Assembly (NCBI GenBank): GCA_903881535.1
Contig: CAIRTT010000165.1
Location: 1-11,565 of the forward strand
Reading direction: 5' to 3'
Origin: an uncultured Armatimonadota bacterium
GTDB lineage: Bacteria; Armatimonadota; Armatimonadia; Armatimonadales; Armatimonadaceae
DNA length: 11,565 nt
Shown piece after piece: positions 1 through 6,642 of this stretch. The stretch's first letter is position 1, and every line of letters begins with the position of its first letter. Made by a program: the position numbers and the translations under genes. The notes beneath the pieces are model-generated. The model made no database searches, was not told the origin of the DNA, and worked only from the letters and a program-made list of their open reading frames with translations.

Positions 1-8
1 ACTGCACA

Positions 9-1034
9 ATGAAAGTATTGAGATATTCAGCGGTAAGAACGCTTACGTTAGAAGAAACCCCGGATCCGACACCTCGGTCCAACGAAGTTCGTGTTCGCAT
101 TCTTGCAACTGGCATATGTGGCTCTGATCTACATGGCTACCTCGGTCTTCAAGCCCGTCGTCAACCAGGGCTCATTCTTGGCCACGAGACCGTTGGAATT
201 GTTGAGAGCGCTGGGAATGCGTCCAATGAGCACCTAGTCGGAACCCGCGTTTCGGTAAACCCCCTGGTTTCCTGCGGACATTGTCCAATGTGTCTTGCTG
301 GGCGACAATCCGTTTGTGCTGACTGGTTCCTGATTGGGCTTGATCTTGTAAACGGTGCGATGGCAGATTTTGTCTGCGTTCCTGCACGAAACGTCATCCC
401 TATTCCAGATTCCGTATCTGACAAAGCTGCAGTGATGATCGAGCCTCTCGCAAATGGAGTTCACCTCCTTGGGATGGTTCCAACGTATGCTGGCACATTC
501 CCTGATGTCCTCATCCTTGGTGGCGGAACACTGGGCGCAGCAACGCTCGCTGTCGCCGTCGCGCGAGGCTGGAACGTGATTGGTGTTGTGGAACCTAACC
601 CGATGCGCGCTGCAGTCATGCTCAAGCTCGGTGCGCCACGCGTGTTCGATTCCCGCTCGGAAACCATTGATGCCGAAATTCTTGAAGCGACAAATGGTCT
701 TGGCCCAAGCGTCATCGCTGACTGTGTTGGCCGCTCTGCTGCTCGACAGCTCGCGTGCCGTATTGCAGCCAAAGGCGCCACAATACTCCTCCTCGGCATG
801 GATGAAGGTGTAACCGAGATTGACTTCATTCACATCGTTCGGAGAGAAATTCGGCTTCAATGTAGCTATACGTACACGGCTGCTGATTACAACACCGCGA
901 TCGAGCTGATTGTGTCTGGGAAGGCGAACTTTGAGCCATGGACAGATTCAGCCCCGCTGAGCGACGGGATGGCCCAATTTGAGCGTCTCATCACCAATCC
1001 ACAGGACCGCCTCAAAATCGCATTGATTCCATAA
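9..1034 (+). CDS. Zinc-dependent medium-chain alcohol/polyol dehydrogenase
   Basis: This 341-residue protein has the usual length and layout of the zinc MDR family (threonine, sorbitol and galactitol-phosphate dehydrogenase-like), which oxidises secondary alcohols of sugars or polyols with NAD(P). Visible catalytic zinc ligands are Cys37 (in GICGSD), His59-Glu60 (GHE) and Glu145 (IEP). The structural zinc lobe has all four cysteines: 89, 92, 95 and 103. The Rossmann loop is GGGTLG at 171-176, and the acidic residue of EPN just after the second strand fits NAD preference. The ATG is 8 bases from the window edge, so its ribosome site cannot be judged, but the N-terminus begins where family members begin. 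Its stop is 9 bases before the SDR gene, so the two are probably co-translated. The substrate is unknown. The family call is firm; the polyol or sugar role is inferred from the partner. Confidence 0.92.
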   Translation: MKVLRYSAVRTLTLEETPDPTPRSNEVRVRILATGICGSDLHGYLGLQARRQPGLILGHETVGIVESAGNASNEHLVGTRVSVNPLVSCGHCPMCLAGRQSVCADWFLIGLDLVNGAMADFVCVPARNVIPIPDSVSDKAAVMIEPLANGVHLLGMVPTYAGTFPDVLILGGGTLGAATLAVAVARGWNVIGVVEPNPMRAAVMLKLGAPRVFDSRSETIDAEILEATNGLGPSVIADCVGRSAARQLACRIAAKGATILLLGMDEGVTEIDFIHIVRREIRLQCSYTYTAADYNTAIELIVSGKANFEPWTDSAPLSDGMAQFERLITNPQDRLKIALIP

Positions 1035-1038
1035 GGAG
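1035..1038 (+). promoter_or_regulatory. Ribosome binding site of the SDR gene
   Basis: GGAG directly follows the TAA stop of the dehydrogenase gene and lies 5 bases before the ATG at 1044. It fixes the SDR start and shows that the gene is translated from the same message as the dehydrogenase. Confidence 0.7.
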
Positions 1039-1043
1039 TTTTC

Positions 1044-1832
1044 ATGGATCTCAGCAATGAAACCGTTCTCATAACGGGCTCGGGACGGGGACTCGGTAAT
1101 GCAATGGCCCGGCGTATCGCTGGGCTGGGAGCTCGGGTCATTATTCATGACATTTCATGGGAAGCTCCTGCGGAATTTGGTGAGTACGCTGACCTTGGCG
1201 ATAGTGTACGCAAAAGCGGTGCGGTTTTTGCCGTGACGGGTAACATCGGTGATGAAGCTGTTGTCGCCGGCTGGGTGGATGCCATCAATAACGAGGTTGG
1301 CCCAGTCACATGTTTGGTAAATGCCGCCGGTGGAGATATCGCCGCCGCAGGTGGGAAGCCAGTCCCAAATGATGCCATCGGGATTCCAAGTATCGATGTA
1401 CGTGCGATGCTCGACCGAAATCTTCTGGGTCTGATTTGGGTCTGCAAGTATTTCGTCCCGGGGATGATTCCTAACAACCGCGGTTCCATTGTTAATATCG
1501 CTTCCAGTGCTGCACATCTTGGAGTCGACAATGGCGTTATCTACTCAGTGGCTAAAGCCGGTGTGGTTCAGTATTCCCGGTCACTTGCAACCCAGCTGCG
1601 GCAAAATGGCATTCGTGTCAATGCAGTCAGCCCCGGTCCTACAAGAACTGCCAGGTTTGCTGCCACACGCGTCATGGATGCCAGTGACTTGGATGACAGT
1701 GCGCCATTGGCACGCTATGGAAAACCCGATGACATCGCTGACGTTGTCGCGTTCCTACTGTCTGATGAAAGTCGCTATATTTCTGGCCAGACCATTCGAG
1801 TGGATGGCGCGCGGGAGACATTCTCGACCTAA
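1044..1832 (+). CDS. SDR family NAD(P)-dependent oxidoreductase
   Basis: A 262-residue classical short-chain dehydrogenase/reductase of FabG type. It has the cofactor loop TGSGRGLG at 11-18, NAAGG at 93-97, and a catalytic tetrad of Asn126, Ser154, Tyr167 and Lys171 (YSVAK). The PGP segment after strand six and the C-terminal ISGQTIRVDGA are also typical. Asp36 at the end of the second strand suggests NAD rather than NADP. A loop at about 97-118, rich in Gly and Ala, is longer than in minimal SDRs and may shape substrate binding. Paired with the zinc dehydrogenase, it could carry out a second oxidation or a reduction in a sugar or polyol pathway; that is inference. Its stop is only 3 bases from the end of mnmE on the other strand. 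Confidence 0.92.
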   Translation: MDLSNETVLITGSGRGLGNAMARRIAGLGARVIIHDISWEAPAEFGEYADLGDSVRKSGAVFAVTGNIGDEAVVAGWVDAINNEVGPVTCLVNAAGGDIAAAGGKPVPNDAIGIPSIDVRAMLDRNLLGLIWVCKYFVPGMIPNNRGSIVNIASSAAHLGVDNGVIYSVAKAGVVQYSRSLATQLRQNGIRVNAVSPGPTRTARFAATRVMDASDLDDSAPLARYGKPDDIADVVAFLLSDESRYISGQTIRVDGARETFST

Positions 1833-1835
1833 CAG

Positions 1836-3167
1836 CTACTTACCAATACAGAACCGGCTAAAAATTTCCTGGTGCATGGCATCAATGACATTTCGTCCGC
1901 TGATATTTGCTAAGTGAAACGCCGCGTCGTGCAAATCGACAGCAAGCAAATCTGGAGTGATACCAGCATTGCTCGCTGTGATCACCCGGTTCAGCGCGTC
2001 GATGGCGAGCAGAATCAAAGCTGAATGCCTGGCGTTTACGGCGATCCGTTCATTTGAGTTTGTAGGATTGCCATCATCCAATAGTTGATGCACTATTCCT
2101 TGAATTAGTGCATCGATTCCTTGATAGGTTTTCGCGCTCACATAATGCTTGTCAGGGCTCTCGTTCACACCCATTGAAATGTCGGACTTCGTATGTACTT
2201 TGAGTACGTACGATGCGTTTTGCAGCTCAGGTAAGTCGATAGGGGGCGTGTCATCGCTTTCAAGCGCAAGGACGATGTCGGCATGACCGATGGATTGGCG
2301 AGTTCGGTCAATCCCAATCATCTCGATTGCATCTGATGATTCACGCAGACCAGCCGTATCTGTTAACGTGATTGGAATACCTGCAATATCAATCTGTACA
2401 TCAATCGTGTCACGGGTCGTTCCAGCAATTGGAGACACAATGGCTCTGTCTTTACCGGCGAGAACATTGAGGAGTGATGACTTCCCGACGTTCGGAGCTC
2501 CGAGTAAGACTACACTTGCACCCTGACGAACCAGTCTTCCGCGTCGCGCAGTTCTTTGAAGTCTCTCTAGGTCGCACACCGCTGCTTGAAGAATCGCTAC
2601 CAGTGCGATGACATCAACGTCACCGACATCCTCAGGAAAGTCGATAGATGCTTCAAGCAAAACTCTTGCACGTTGAATCTGCTGTTCGATTTCATTGACG
2701 ATGTTTGTGAGCTGTCCTCCGAGCTGCATCGATGCGAGATCTCGGGCGCTACGTGTCGGGGCTGCGATGATATCCGCGATAGCCTCTGCCTGCGTCAGGT
2801 CTAATTTTCCATTTAGAAATGCACGTTCCGAGAATTCGCCGGGATTAGCTGGACGGGCACCAGCGGAGTAAAGCAGCTCAAGGACTTCGTCTATCACGAC
2901 TAAGCCACCATGAACATGCAATTCCACAACATCCTCGCCAGTAAAGCTACGCGGGTTTTTGAACACAATGCGTAGTGCTTGATCGATAACACGTCGGTCA
3001 AGAATGGACCGCAGCGTGGTCAAGCGTGCGGTGGATGACTGCTGGGAACTACATGGGAGATTGGTGATCTGATCAACAATGCGAAACGCTTGGGGGCCAC
3101 TGATTCGGATAACTGCGACACCTGCTGGAATCCGACCGGATGCTAGCGCTGCGATTGTGTCGTTCAA
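1836..3167 (-). CDS. mnmE: tRNA modification GTPase MnmE (TrmE)
   Basis: A 443-residue protein close to the usual 450. MnmE works with MnmG to put the carboxymethylaminomethyl-type group on wobble U34 of certain tRNAs. The N-terminal folate-binding domain (1-120, with VELHVHGG at 81-88 and NPGEFSERAFLNGKLDL at 108-124) is clear. The G domain shows GAPNVGKS at 223-230 with the potassium-binding Asn226, GTTRD at 249-253, DTAG at 270-273 and SAK at 344-346. The C-terminal FCIGK with catalytic Cys440 is intact. The NKxD position reads TKSD (326-329), a variation. The start codon is TTG at 3165-3167, giving the canonical NDTIAA beginning, and it overlaps the stop of the preceding gene by 4 bases (TTGA). 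This implies coupling to the upstream zinc-ribbon membrane protein. Confidence 0.97.
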   Translation of the reverse strand: MNDTIAALASGRIPAGVAVIRISGPQAFRIVDQITNLPCSSQQSSTARLTTLRSILDRRVIDQALRIVFKNPRSFTGEDVVELHVHGGLVVIDEVLELLYSAGARPANPGEFSERAFLNGKLDLTQAEAIADIIAAPTRSARDLASMQLGGQLTNIVNEIEQQIQRARVLLEASIDFPEDVGDVDVIALVAILQAAVCDLERLQRTARRGRLVRQGASVVLLGAPNVGKSSLLNVLAGKDRAIVSPIAGTTRDTIDVQIDIAGIPITLTDTAGLRESSDAIEMIGIDRTRQSIGHADIVLALESDDTPPIDLPELQNASYVLKVHTKSDISMGVNESPDKHYVSAKTYQGIDALIQGIVHQLLDDGNPTNSNERIAVNARHSALILLAIDALNRVITASNAGITPDLLAVDLHDAAFHLANISGRNVIDAMHQEIFSRFCIGK

Positions 3168-3589
3168 TGCTCTTGACCACTCATAATGGATTGACTTTGG
3201 TTTACATCATTTTGCTGACGTTGTTGCGACAATCCTGTGAGGGTTTTTGTAAGGACTCCGCTTGTGACGGCTGGTAAGAGGAAAGCCAGTGCTACGACAT
3301 GCAAGACAGATCCAAGAACTCCAGCAACGACATTCCACCATCCTAAGGTTGTGTTACGACGTCCGGAGAGCATGAGAAAAATCAGTCCGACACATAACGA
3401 AACAAATGGGGTCAAGAGCGATAAGACAACGACTGCAATGGCGGGAATGACCATCGGGTCATCTGTTTGGGAATCTACAATCATCGGACTGATTGTCGAT
3501 GTGAGAGGTGCGTTACAGCTCCAGCAACTCTGCTGCGTAGAAAAATTGTTGGCACCACATGCCGGACATAATCGTCGCTCGCTGGACAT
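3164..3589 (-). CDS. Zinc-ribbon membrane protein of unknown function
   Basis: A 141-residue protein. The N-terminus carries a short zinc ribbon, with Cys8 and Cys11 (CPAC) and Cys22 and Cys25 (CWSC). A polar linker (26-45) follows, then two hydrophobic blocks at about 46-76 and 84-110. The first is long enough for a hairpin or two short helices. The polar tail is rich in Gln, Asn and Ser (118-141). This layout resembles the widespread zinc-ribbon plus DUF4190-like small membrane proteins, for which no biochemical role is known to me. An AGGA ribosome site 3 bases before the ATG overlaps the stop of the preceding gene, and its own TGA overlaps the mnmE start. It therefore belongs to the mnmE operon. 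Function not recognised. Confidence 0.8.
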   Translation of the reverse strand: MSSERRLCPACGANNFSTQQSCWSCNAPLTSTISPMIVDSQTDDPMVIPAIAVVVLSLLTPFVSLCVGLIFLMLSGRRNTTLGWWNVVAGVLGSVLHVVALAFLLPAVTSGVLTKTLTGLSQQRQQNDVNQSQSIMSGQEH

Positions 3590-3594
3590 TTTTC

Positions 3595-3852
3595 CTAGTC
3601 GACACGATGCTCAGGCGCAGCAAACTTACCATCCCCACCAGAGCGTAGAACATCACCAATCGGGGTTCTGACAAGGGCCGCGATGAGCATCCCAAGGACG
3701 GTGATTGCAAGGAGCGAGATCAGCACCACACGTCGGCCAAAGGTTGCTTTATCTATTTTGGGCGTGATGATTTCGGTGGAAGTTTCATCTGTTCCAGTTG
3801 AGTTGAATTTTGGGAGGTTCAAGCCGGATTTCACTGGATCATTATTACTCAT
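3595..3852 (-). CDS. Small single-pass membrane protein, unknown function
   Basis: An 85-residue protein with a polar, Thr/Ser-rich N-terminal half (1-35) and Arg40-Arg41 just ahead of one hydrophobic helix at about 41-61. A short charged C-terminus follows. There is no cleavable signal, cysteine or recognised domain. By the positive-inside rule, the basic residues before the helix suggest a cytoplasmic N-terminus. It is the first gene of a three-gene unit: only 5 bases separate its TAG from the zinc-ribbon membrane gene, and mnmE follows. It diverges from the anti-sigma-like gene across a short repeat-bearing region. No strong Shine-Dalgarno is visible before its ATG, so translation may be weak. 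It is accepted as real because of operon packing and coherent topology, not homology. Confidence 0.68.
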   Translation of the reverse strand: MSNNDPVKSGLNLPKFNSTGTDETSTEIITPKIDKATFGRRVVLISLLAITVLGMLIAALVRTPIGDVLRSGGDGKFAAPEHRVD

Positions 3853-3860
3853 GTGTACTT

Positions 3861-3876
3861 TGTATCATGCAATACA
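3861..3876. repeat. Inverted repeat, possible operator
   Basis: TGTAT-N6-ATACA forms a perfect 5+5 dyad of 16 bases, 8 bases ahead of the 85-aa gene's ATG. The size and spacing suit binding by a dimeric helix-turn-helix repressor, and its place close to the start codon would suit repression of the mnmE operon. A dyad this short can also arise by chance in AT-rich DNA. Confidence 0.35.
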
Positions 3877-3879
3877 TGA

Positions 3880-3895
3880 ATTCAAGTATTCAAGT
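3880..3895. repeat. Perfect tandem 8-bp direct repeat
   Basis: ATTCAAGT occurs twice without a gap (ATTCAAGTATTCAAGT) in the intergenic region between two divergent genes. On the minus strand each copy gives TTGAAT, which resembles a -35 hexamer. Direct repeats spaced by 8 bases could be a regulator site or duplicated promoter element. The repeat itself is certain; its role is inferred. Confidence 0.5.
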
Positions 3896-3899
3896 CACG

Positions 3900-3905
3900 T
3901 ATAAC
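3900..3905 (+). promoter_or_regulatory. Possible -10 element for the anti-sigma-like gene
   Basis: TATAAC on the plus strand lies 67 bases from the preferred ATG at 3967. The best hexamer 17 bases upstream is TGAATT (3877-3882), a poor -35, so the promoter would be weak or activator-dependent. Transcription would begin near 3912, which supports ATG 3967 rather than GTG 3913 as the start. Confidence 0.25.
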
Positions 3906-3966
3906 TACCTGCGTGTTCTCGTCGAATTTGGTGAAACCTTTCCACACGGTGACCATCTATGTGTGT

Positions 3967-4869
3967 ATGTGTGAGCATGTAATAGAAGTCGCGGAAGAGT
4001 GCATCAGAGCAAATTCGATGTTTCCTCGTGAGGTCGATGAACATCGGCTGGCCTGTGCATCCTGCTCTCAGCACATCGCGTTTATTACGCTGATGTCCAC
4101 GACCGGGCGACCGCAGATTCAGCTGCCTCCTGTCGAGCTCACAACCAGAATCGCATCTCTCACGTATGCCAAACAGTCTCCATGGCAGCAACTCGTTACC
4201 AGGCCAGCAGTTTTCGCTCCAGCCATTGGAGCATTGGTGGCTGCCGGATGGATGCTTTCCGGCATCGGAGATACGAAAACTGCCGTTCACGTCACTTCAA
4301 ACGTAGAAGTTGTAAAATCTCCAGTTGTTGCGCAGCAGCCAGCACCTGGGAGTCCAAAGATTAGTAACCCTAGCAAGCGAGCTGTCCAACCTGTTCGCTC
4401 CCTCGGTGATCGAGTCGTCTTGGCCGCAAAGCCGGCAACTGGTTCTATGAGTGCGCGACAGGATGTTGAGCGCATGTCCGATTCGACCATCGGAAACGTA
4501 GCACCGATTGGCAAGAAATCCTTTTCGATTCCACAAAACCCTGAGCTACGTGTGTCCGATGTGAAATCTTCTGATGTTGTATCCGTTAGGACTGGTACTT
4601 CGCGCGTTCCAGAAATCTCTGTAGCTACCGACCATAAAATCGATGTTCAGGTTCCGTCGAGTGCACGGCATACATTCGGACGTTCTTCGTTAGTGCTTGC
4701 ATCAACGGATGAAGCAGCCGAGGCCGATGAGCTTCGTGCTAGCTTTCAATCACAGCTGAATCAACAATCAGATGCCTTTCGAAATACAAATGTCCAGACA
4801 TCCCAGCCCAGTGGTGACTCAGCCAGAATCAATGTTGTAAATGCTCCAGTCGGAAATGGCGGTAAGTAG
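3967..4869 (+). CDS. Zinc-finger anti-sigma-factor-like membrane protein
   Basis: From ATG 3967 this is 300 residues. Residues 2-33 match the zinc-binding anti-sigma (ZAS) pattern: Cys2, then His26-x3-Cys30-x2-Cys33 (HRLACASC), with about 24 residues between the first Cys and the His. One hydrophobic helix follows at about 80-100. The remaining 200 residues are extracytoplasmic, rich in Ser, Val, Thr, Pro and Gln, and probably disordered. Known ZAS proteins hold an ECF sigma factor at the inner membrane and release it on an envelope signal. No sigma gene lies beside this one, which is unusual. The frame stays open to GTG 3913 (318 aa), but that start has no ribosome site and would bury the canonical MCEH beginning. 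The small cysteine-pair protein downstream may share its transcript. The ZAS call is by pattern, with partner unknown. Confidence 0.72.
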   Translation: MCEHVIEVAEECIRANSMFPREVDEHRLACASCSQHIAFITLMSTTGRPQIQLPPVELTTRIASLTYAKQSPWQQLVTRPAVFAPAIGALVAAGWMLSGIGDTKTAVHVTSNVEVVKSPVVAQQPAPGSPKISNPSKRAVQPVRSLGDRVVLAAKPATGSMSARQDVERMSDSTIGNVAPIGKKSFSIPQNPELRVSDVKSSDVVSVRTGTSRVPEISVATDHKIDVQVPSSARHTFGRSSLVLASTDEAAEADELRASFQSQLNQQSDAFRNTNVQTSQPSGDSARINVVNAPVGNGGK

Positions 4870-4896
4870 TTAAACTTGCCGTAGACTTGTGATTGT

Positions 4897-4901
4897 GGAA
4901 G
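4897..4901 (+). promoter_or_regulatory. Ribosome binding site deciding the start of the 98-aa gene
   Basis: GGAAG lies 11 bases before ATG 4913. The in-frame GTG codons at 4889 and 4895 have no such site, so ATG 4913 is preferred. The spacing is on the long side. Confidence 0.45.
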
Positions 4902-4912
4902 TCCCTTTTATC

Positions 4913-5209
4913 ATGTGTCCCTGCGGGCAGAAGCAAACCCGCAAGTCTGTACGCTATACCCAACGCATTCCTCACTACCTTGAGCAACCAACTGTGCGTA
5001 TTGAGTATCGCTGTACACATTGTCGCCACCTCCGTGACACCGTAATGCTTCTCGAGGACTACCGGACGCTTCGCGATTACTGGAAGAGCGAGAGCAACGA
5101 CTCTGAGCGAGAACGGATTGCATCCCTTGGAGCCATCAGCTTTGCCGAACAGCGGGTGATGCACGAGAAACTAAGCACTGGAAATCCACTTACCGAGCTG
5201 GATTACTGA
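4913..5209 (+). CDS. Small protein with paired cysteines (putative zinc ribbon)
   Basis: This is a 98-residue protein when started at ATG 4913, where it opens MCPCGQK. The cysteine pairs Cys2-x-Cys4 and, about 34 residues on, CTHC (x2 spacing) look like the two knuckles of a zinc ribbon. The part between is basic and rich in Arg, Tyr and Thr. The C-terminal half is charged and probably helical, with a run of Glu, Arg and Asp residues. There is no signal peptide or membrane segment, so it should be cytoplasmic. It follows the anti-sigma-like gene by 43 bases on the same strand and may be read with it. I recognise no family. Nucleic acid or protein binding would be typical for such a fold, but that is speculation. 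A longer GTG 4889 start (106 aa) is possible. Confidence 0.68.
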   Translation: MCPCGQKQTRKSVRYTQRIPHYLEQPTVRIEYRCTHCRHLRDTVMLLEDYRTLRDYWKSESNDSERERIASLGAISFAEQRVMHEKLSTGNPLTELDY

Positions 5210-5341
5210 TTTTACTGAGCTGGCAACAATAAACCTAGTGAGTGCTCAGACAGTGTCAGAGACGAAGCTGTTGTTTGGATTTCAATAGCCAGTCGTAATT
5301 ACTTGAAAACAGCAGTGACTAGTCCGGTCTTTGCCCGTTTT
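5210..5341. other. Convergent intergenic gap, no clear terminator
   Basis: This 132-base stretch lies between the ends of the plus-strand 98-aa gene and the minus-strand Nif3-like gene. I see only weak dyads, such as CTGAGC at 5215-5220 against GCTCAG at 5244-5249 with a 23-base loop, and no stem followed by a T run on either strand. No short gene or RNA is evident. Confidence 0.5.
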
Positions 5342-6112
5342 CTAAGCGTTTGGCGTGGCAATCCAAGTAACGGGAACATCCACATGTTGGGATAGCAGCA
5401 TTGCAAGGTGTCTTGTACCTGGAATCTCCGTCTCCCGATGGCCAGCATCCCACAACGTGCACTTTTGTCCGTACGCAGCAACAAACATATGGTGACGTAC
5501 ATCTGATGTCACGTATATGTCTGCCTGATCCCTGATCGATGCGTAGAGGCTTTCGCCAGCACCGCCGCACACTGCGATTGTCTGTACCAGGCGGTTACGC
5601 CTTTCGGAGCACCGAACGCTTACACCAAGGCGTGACTCTACCAGCTGATGAAAGACTGATTCTTCCAATGGAGAATCCAGCTCACCGATGCGTCCAATGC
5701 CTGTCCGTACATCTCTTGAGCTAATGGTTGGCTCGATTGGACGACAATCTTTAAGCCCAAGAATGTCTGCGAGGACATCGTTTATTCCACCAACAGCACA
5801 GTCCCAATTCGTATGCGCTGACAGAACAGTGATGTCAGCCTTGATTGCTGCGATTACAGCACTCTTTGGAAATCCGGCAGATTCGTCCAATCGTGTAATT
5901 GGCGAATAGATCAGTGGATGATGCGTAACGAGGACATTGATTCCCTGTGTAACACACTCCGAAATCACCGCAGCTGTTGCATCGAGCGCGACACCAATCC
6001 GCGAAATGGTCGTATGGCTGGAGCCTATGCACCTTCCAATCGGATCATTGCCCATTTTGAGTATGGACGGTGCAAGCTGTTCCAATATCACTTCGAGGTC
6101 GCTTACGGTCAT
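5342..6112 (-). CDS. Nif3-like dinuclear metal centre hexameric protein
   Basis: This 256-residue protein matches the Nif3/YbgI/YqfO family in length and motifs. The metal ligands expected for the family are present: His64-His65 in VTHHPLIYSP, Asp104 in SAHTNWD, and His225 and Glu229 in DAGHRETE. VTSDVRHH at 201-208 and CGGAGES at 182-188 are further family marks. Members form hexameric toroids with two metal ions per subunit. Some are annotated as GTP cyclohydrolase 1 type 2, but the physiological reaction remains unsettled. There is no signal peptide, so it is cytoplasmic. Its ATG overlaps the apt stop codon by 4 bases (ATGA), giving translational coupling, and it is the last gene of the long minus-strand run. 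The family is certain; the substrate is not. Confidence 0.95.
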   Translation of the reverse strand: MTVSDLEVILEQLAPSILKMGNDPIGRCIGSSHTTISRIGVALDATAAVISECVTQGINVLVTHHPLIYSPITRLDESAGFPKSAVIAAIKADITVLSAHTNWDCAVGGINDVLADILGLKDCRPIEPTISSRDVRTGIGRIGELDSPLEESVFHQLVESRLGVSVRCSERRNRLVQTIAVCGGAGESLYASIRDQADIYVTSDVRHHMFVAAYGQKCTLWDAGHRETEIPGTRHLAMLLSQHVDVPVTWIATPNA

Positions 6113-6642
6113 TCTGTGACATCCACAAGACTGTAAACCGGTGCATCGACGAGGCGTTCCGTTCCACCGAGGAACGTAAGGTTCTTCAGGAATGCGTAAC
6201 CGGCCACTGTCGCACCAAGCGTTGTTACCAAACGGCCAGCCGCTTCGGCAGTGCCGCCAGTTGCCAGAACATCATCGACAATGAGAACACGGTCTCCAGT
6301 CGTTACCGCATCAGTGTGCAATTCAATAATGGCACTACCGTACTCTAGGTCATATTCCGCTGACACCGTTTCCCACGGAAGCTTCCCAGCTTTACGGATT
6401 GGGACGAAGGGAAGGCCAAGGGTCACAGCTAAAGGACATGCAAAGAAGAATCCACGGGATTCGATACCGGCGATAACGGTTGCACCGGATGTCTGTGCGA
6501 TTTCGACAAACGCACTCATAACAGCCTTGTAAGCATCCGGGTTCTGCAGTAACGGAGTGATGTCCTTAAACTTGATTCCGGGCTTTGGGAAATCTTCAAC
6601 CGTACGTATTGTTTCAATCCAGCTGTGCATCTCTAATTCCAT
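6109..6642 (-). CDS. apt: Adenine phosphoribosyltransferase
   Basis: This 177-residue enzyme makes AMP from adenine and PRPP in purine salvage. The N-terminal FPKPGIKFKDITPLL (18-32) is diagnostic of Apt. ESRGF (61-65), RKAGKLP (83-89), YDLEYGS (98-104) and the PRPP-binding loop VLIVDDVLATGGTA (119-132) follow in order. It is cytoplasmic and probably dimeric. The ATG at 6640-6642 lies inside the end of the glycosidase gene with a 10-base overlap. A second ATG four codons later (6628-6630) is an equally plausible start, giving 173 aa and shrinking the overlap to nothing. The downstream nif3-like gene overlaps by 4 bases. Being a salvage gene at the tail of a sugar cluster is unusual and implies joint transcription. 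Confidence 0.97.
   Translation of the reverse strand: MELEMHSWIETIRTVEDFPKPGIKFKDITPLLQNPDAYKAVMSAFVEIAQTSGATVIAGIESRGFFFACPLAVTLGLPFVPIRKAGKLPWETVSAEYDLEYGSAIIELHTDAVTTGDRVLIVDDVLATGGTAEAAGRLVTTLGATVAGYAFLKNLTFLGGTERLVDAPVYSLVDVTE

Noticed and set aside
234..860. Minus-strand open frame (208 codons) opposite the zinc dehydrogenase gene
   Set aside because: It mirrors the codon structure of the real gene, lacks motifs and has no neighbour to form an operon with.
3237..3671. Plus-strand open frame (144 codons) opposite the two small membrane genes
   Set aside because: The minus-strand genes have coherent membrane topology, a zinc ribbon and tight operon spacing, whereas the plus-strand frame shows none of these.
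3913..3966. GTG-initiated 18-residue extension of the anti-sigma-like protein
   Set aside because: There is no ribosome site before GTG 3913, it would coincide with the likely transcription start, and the ZAS pattern begins naturally at ATG 3967.
5210..5341. Bidirectional terminator between the convergent genes
   Set aside because: Only weak dyads with long loops are present and no stem is followed by a T run.
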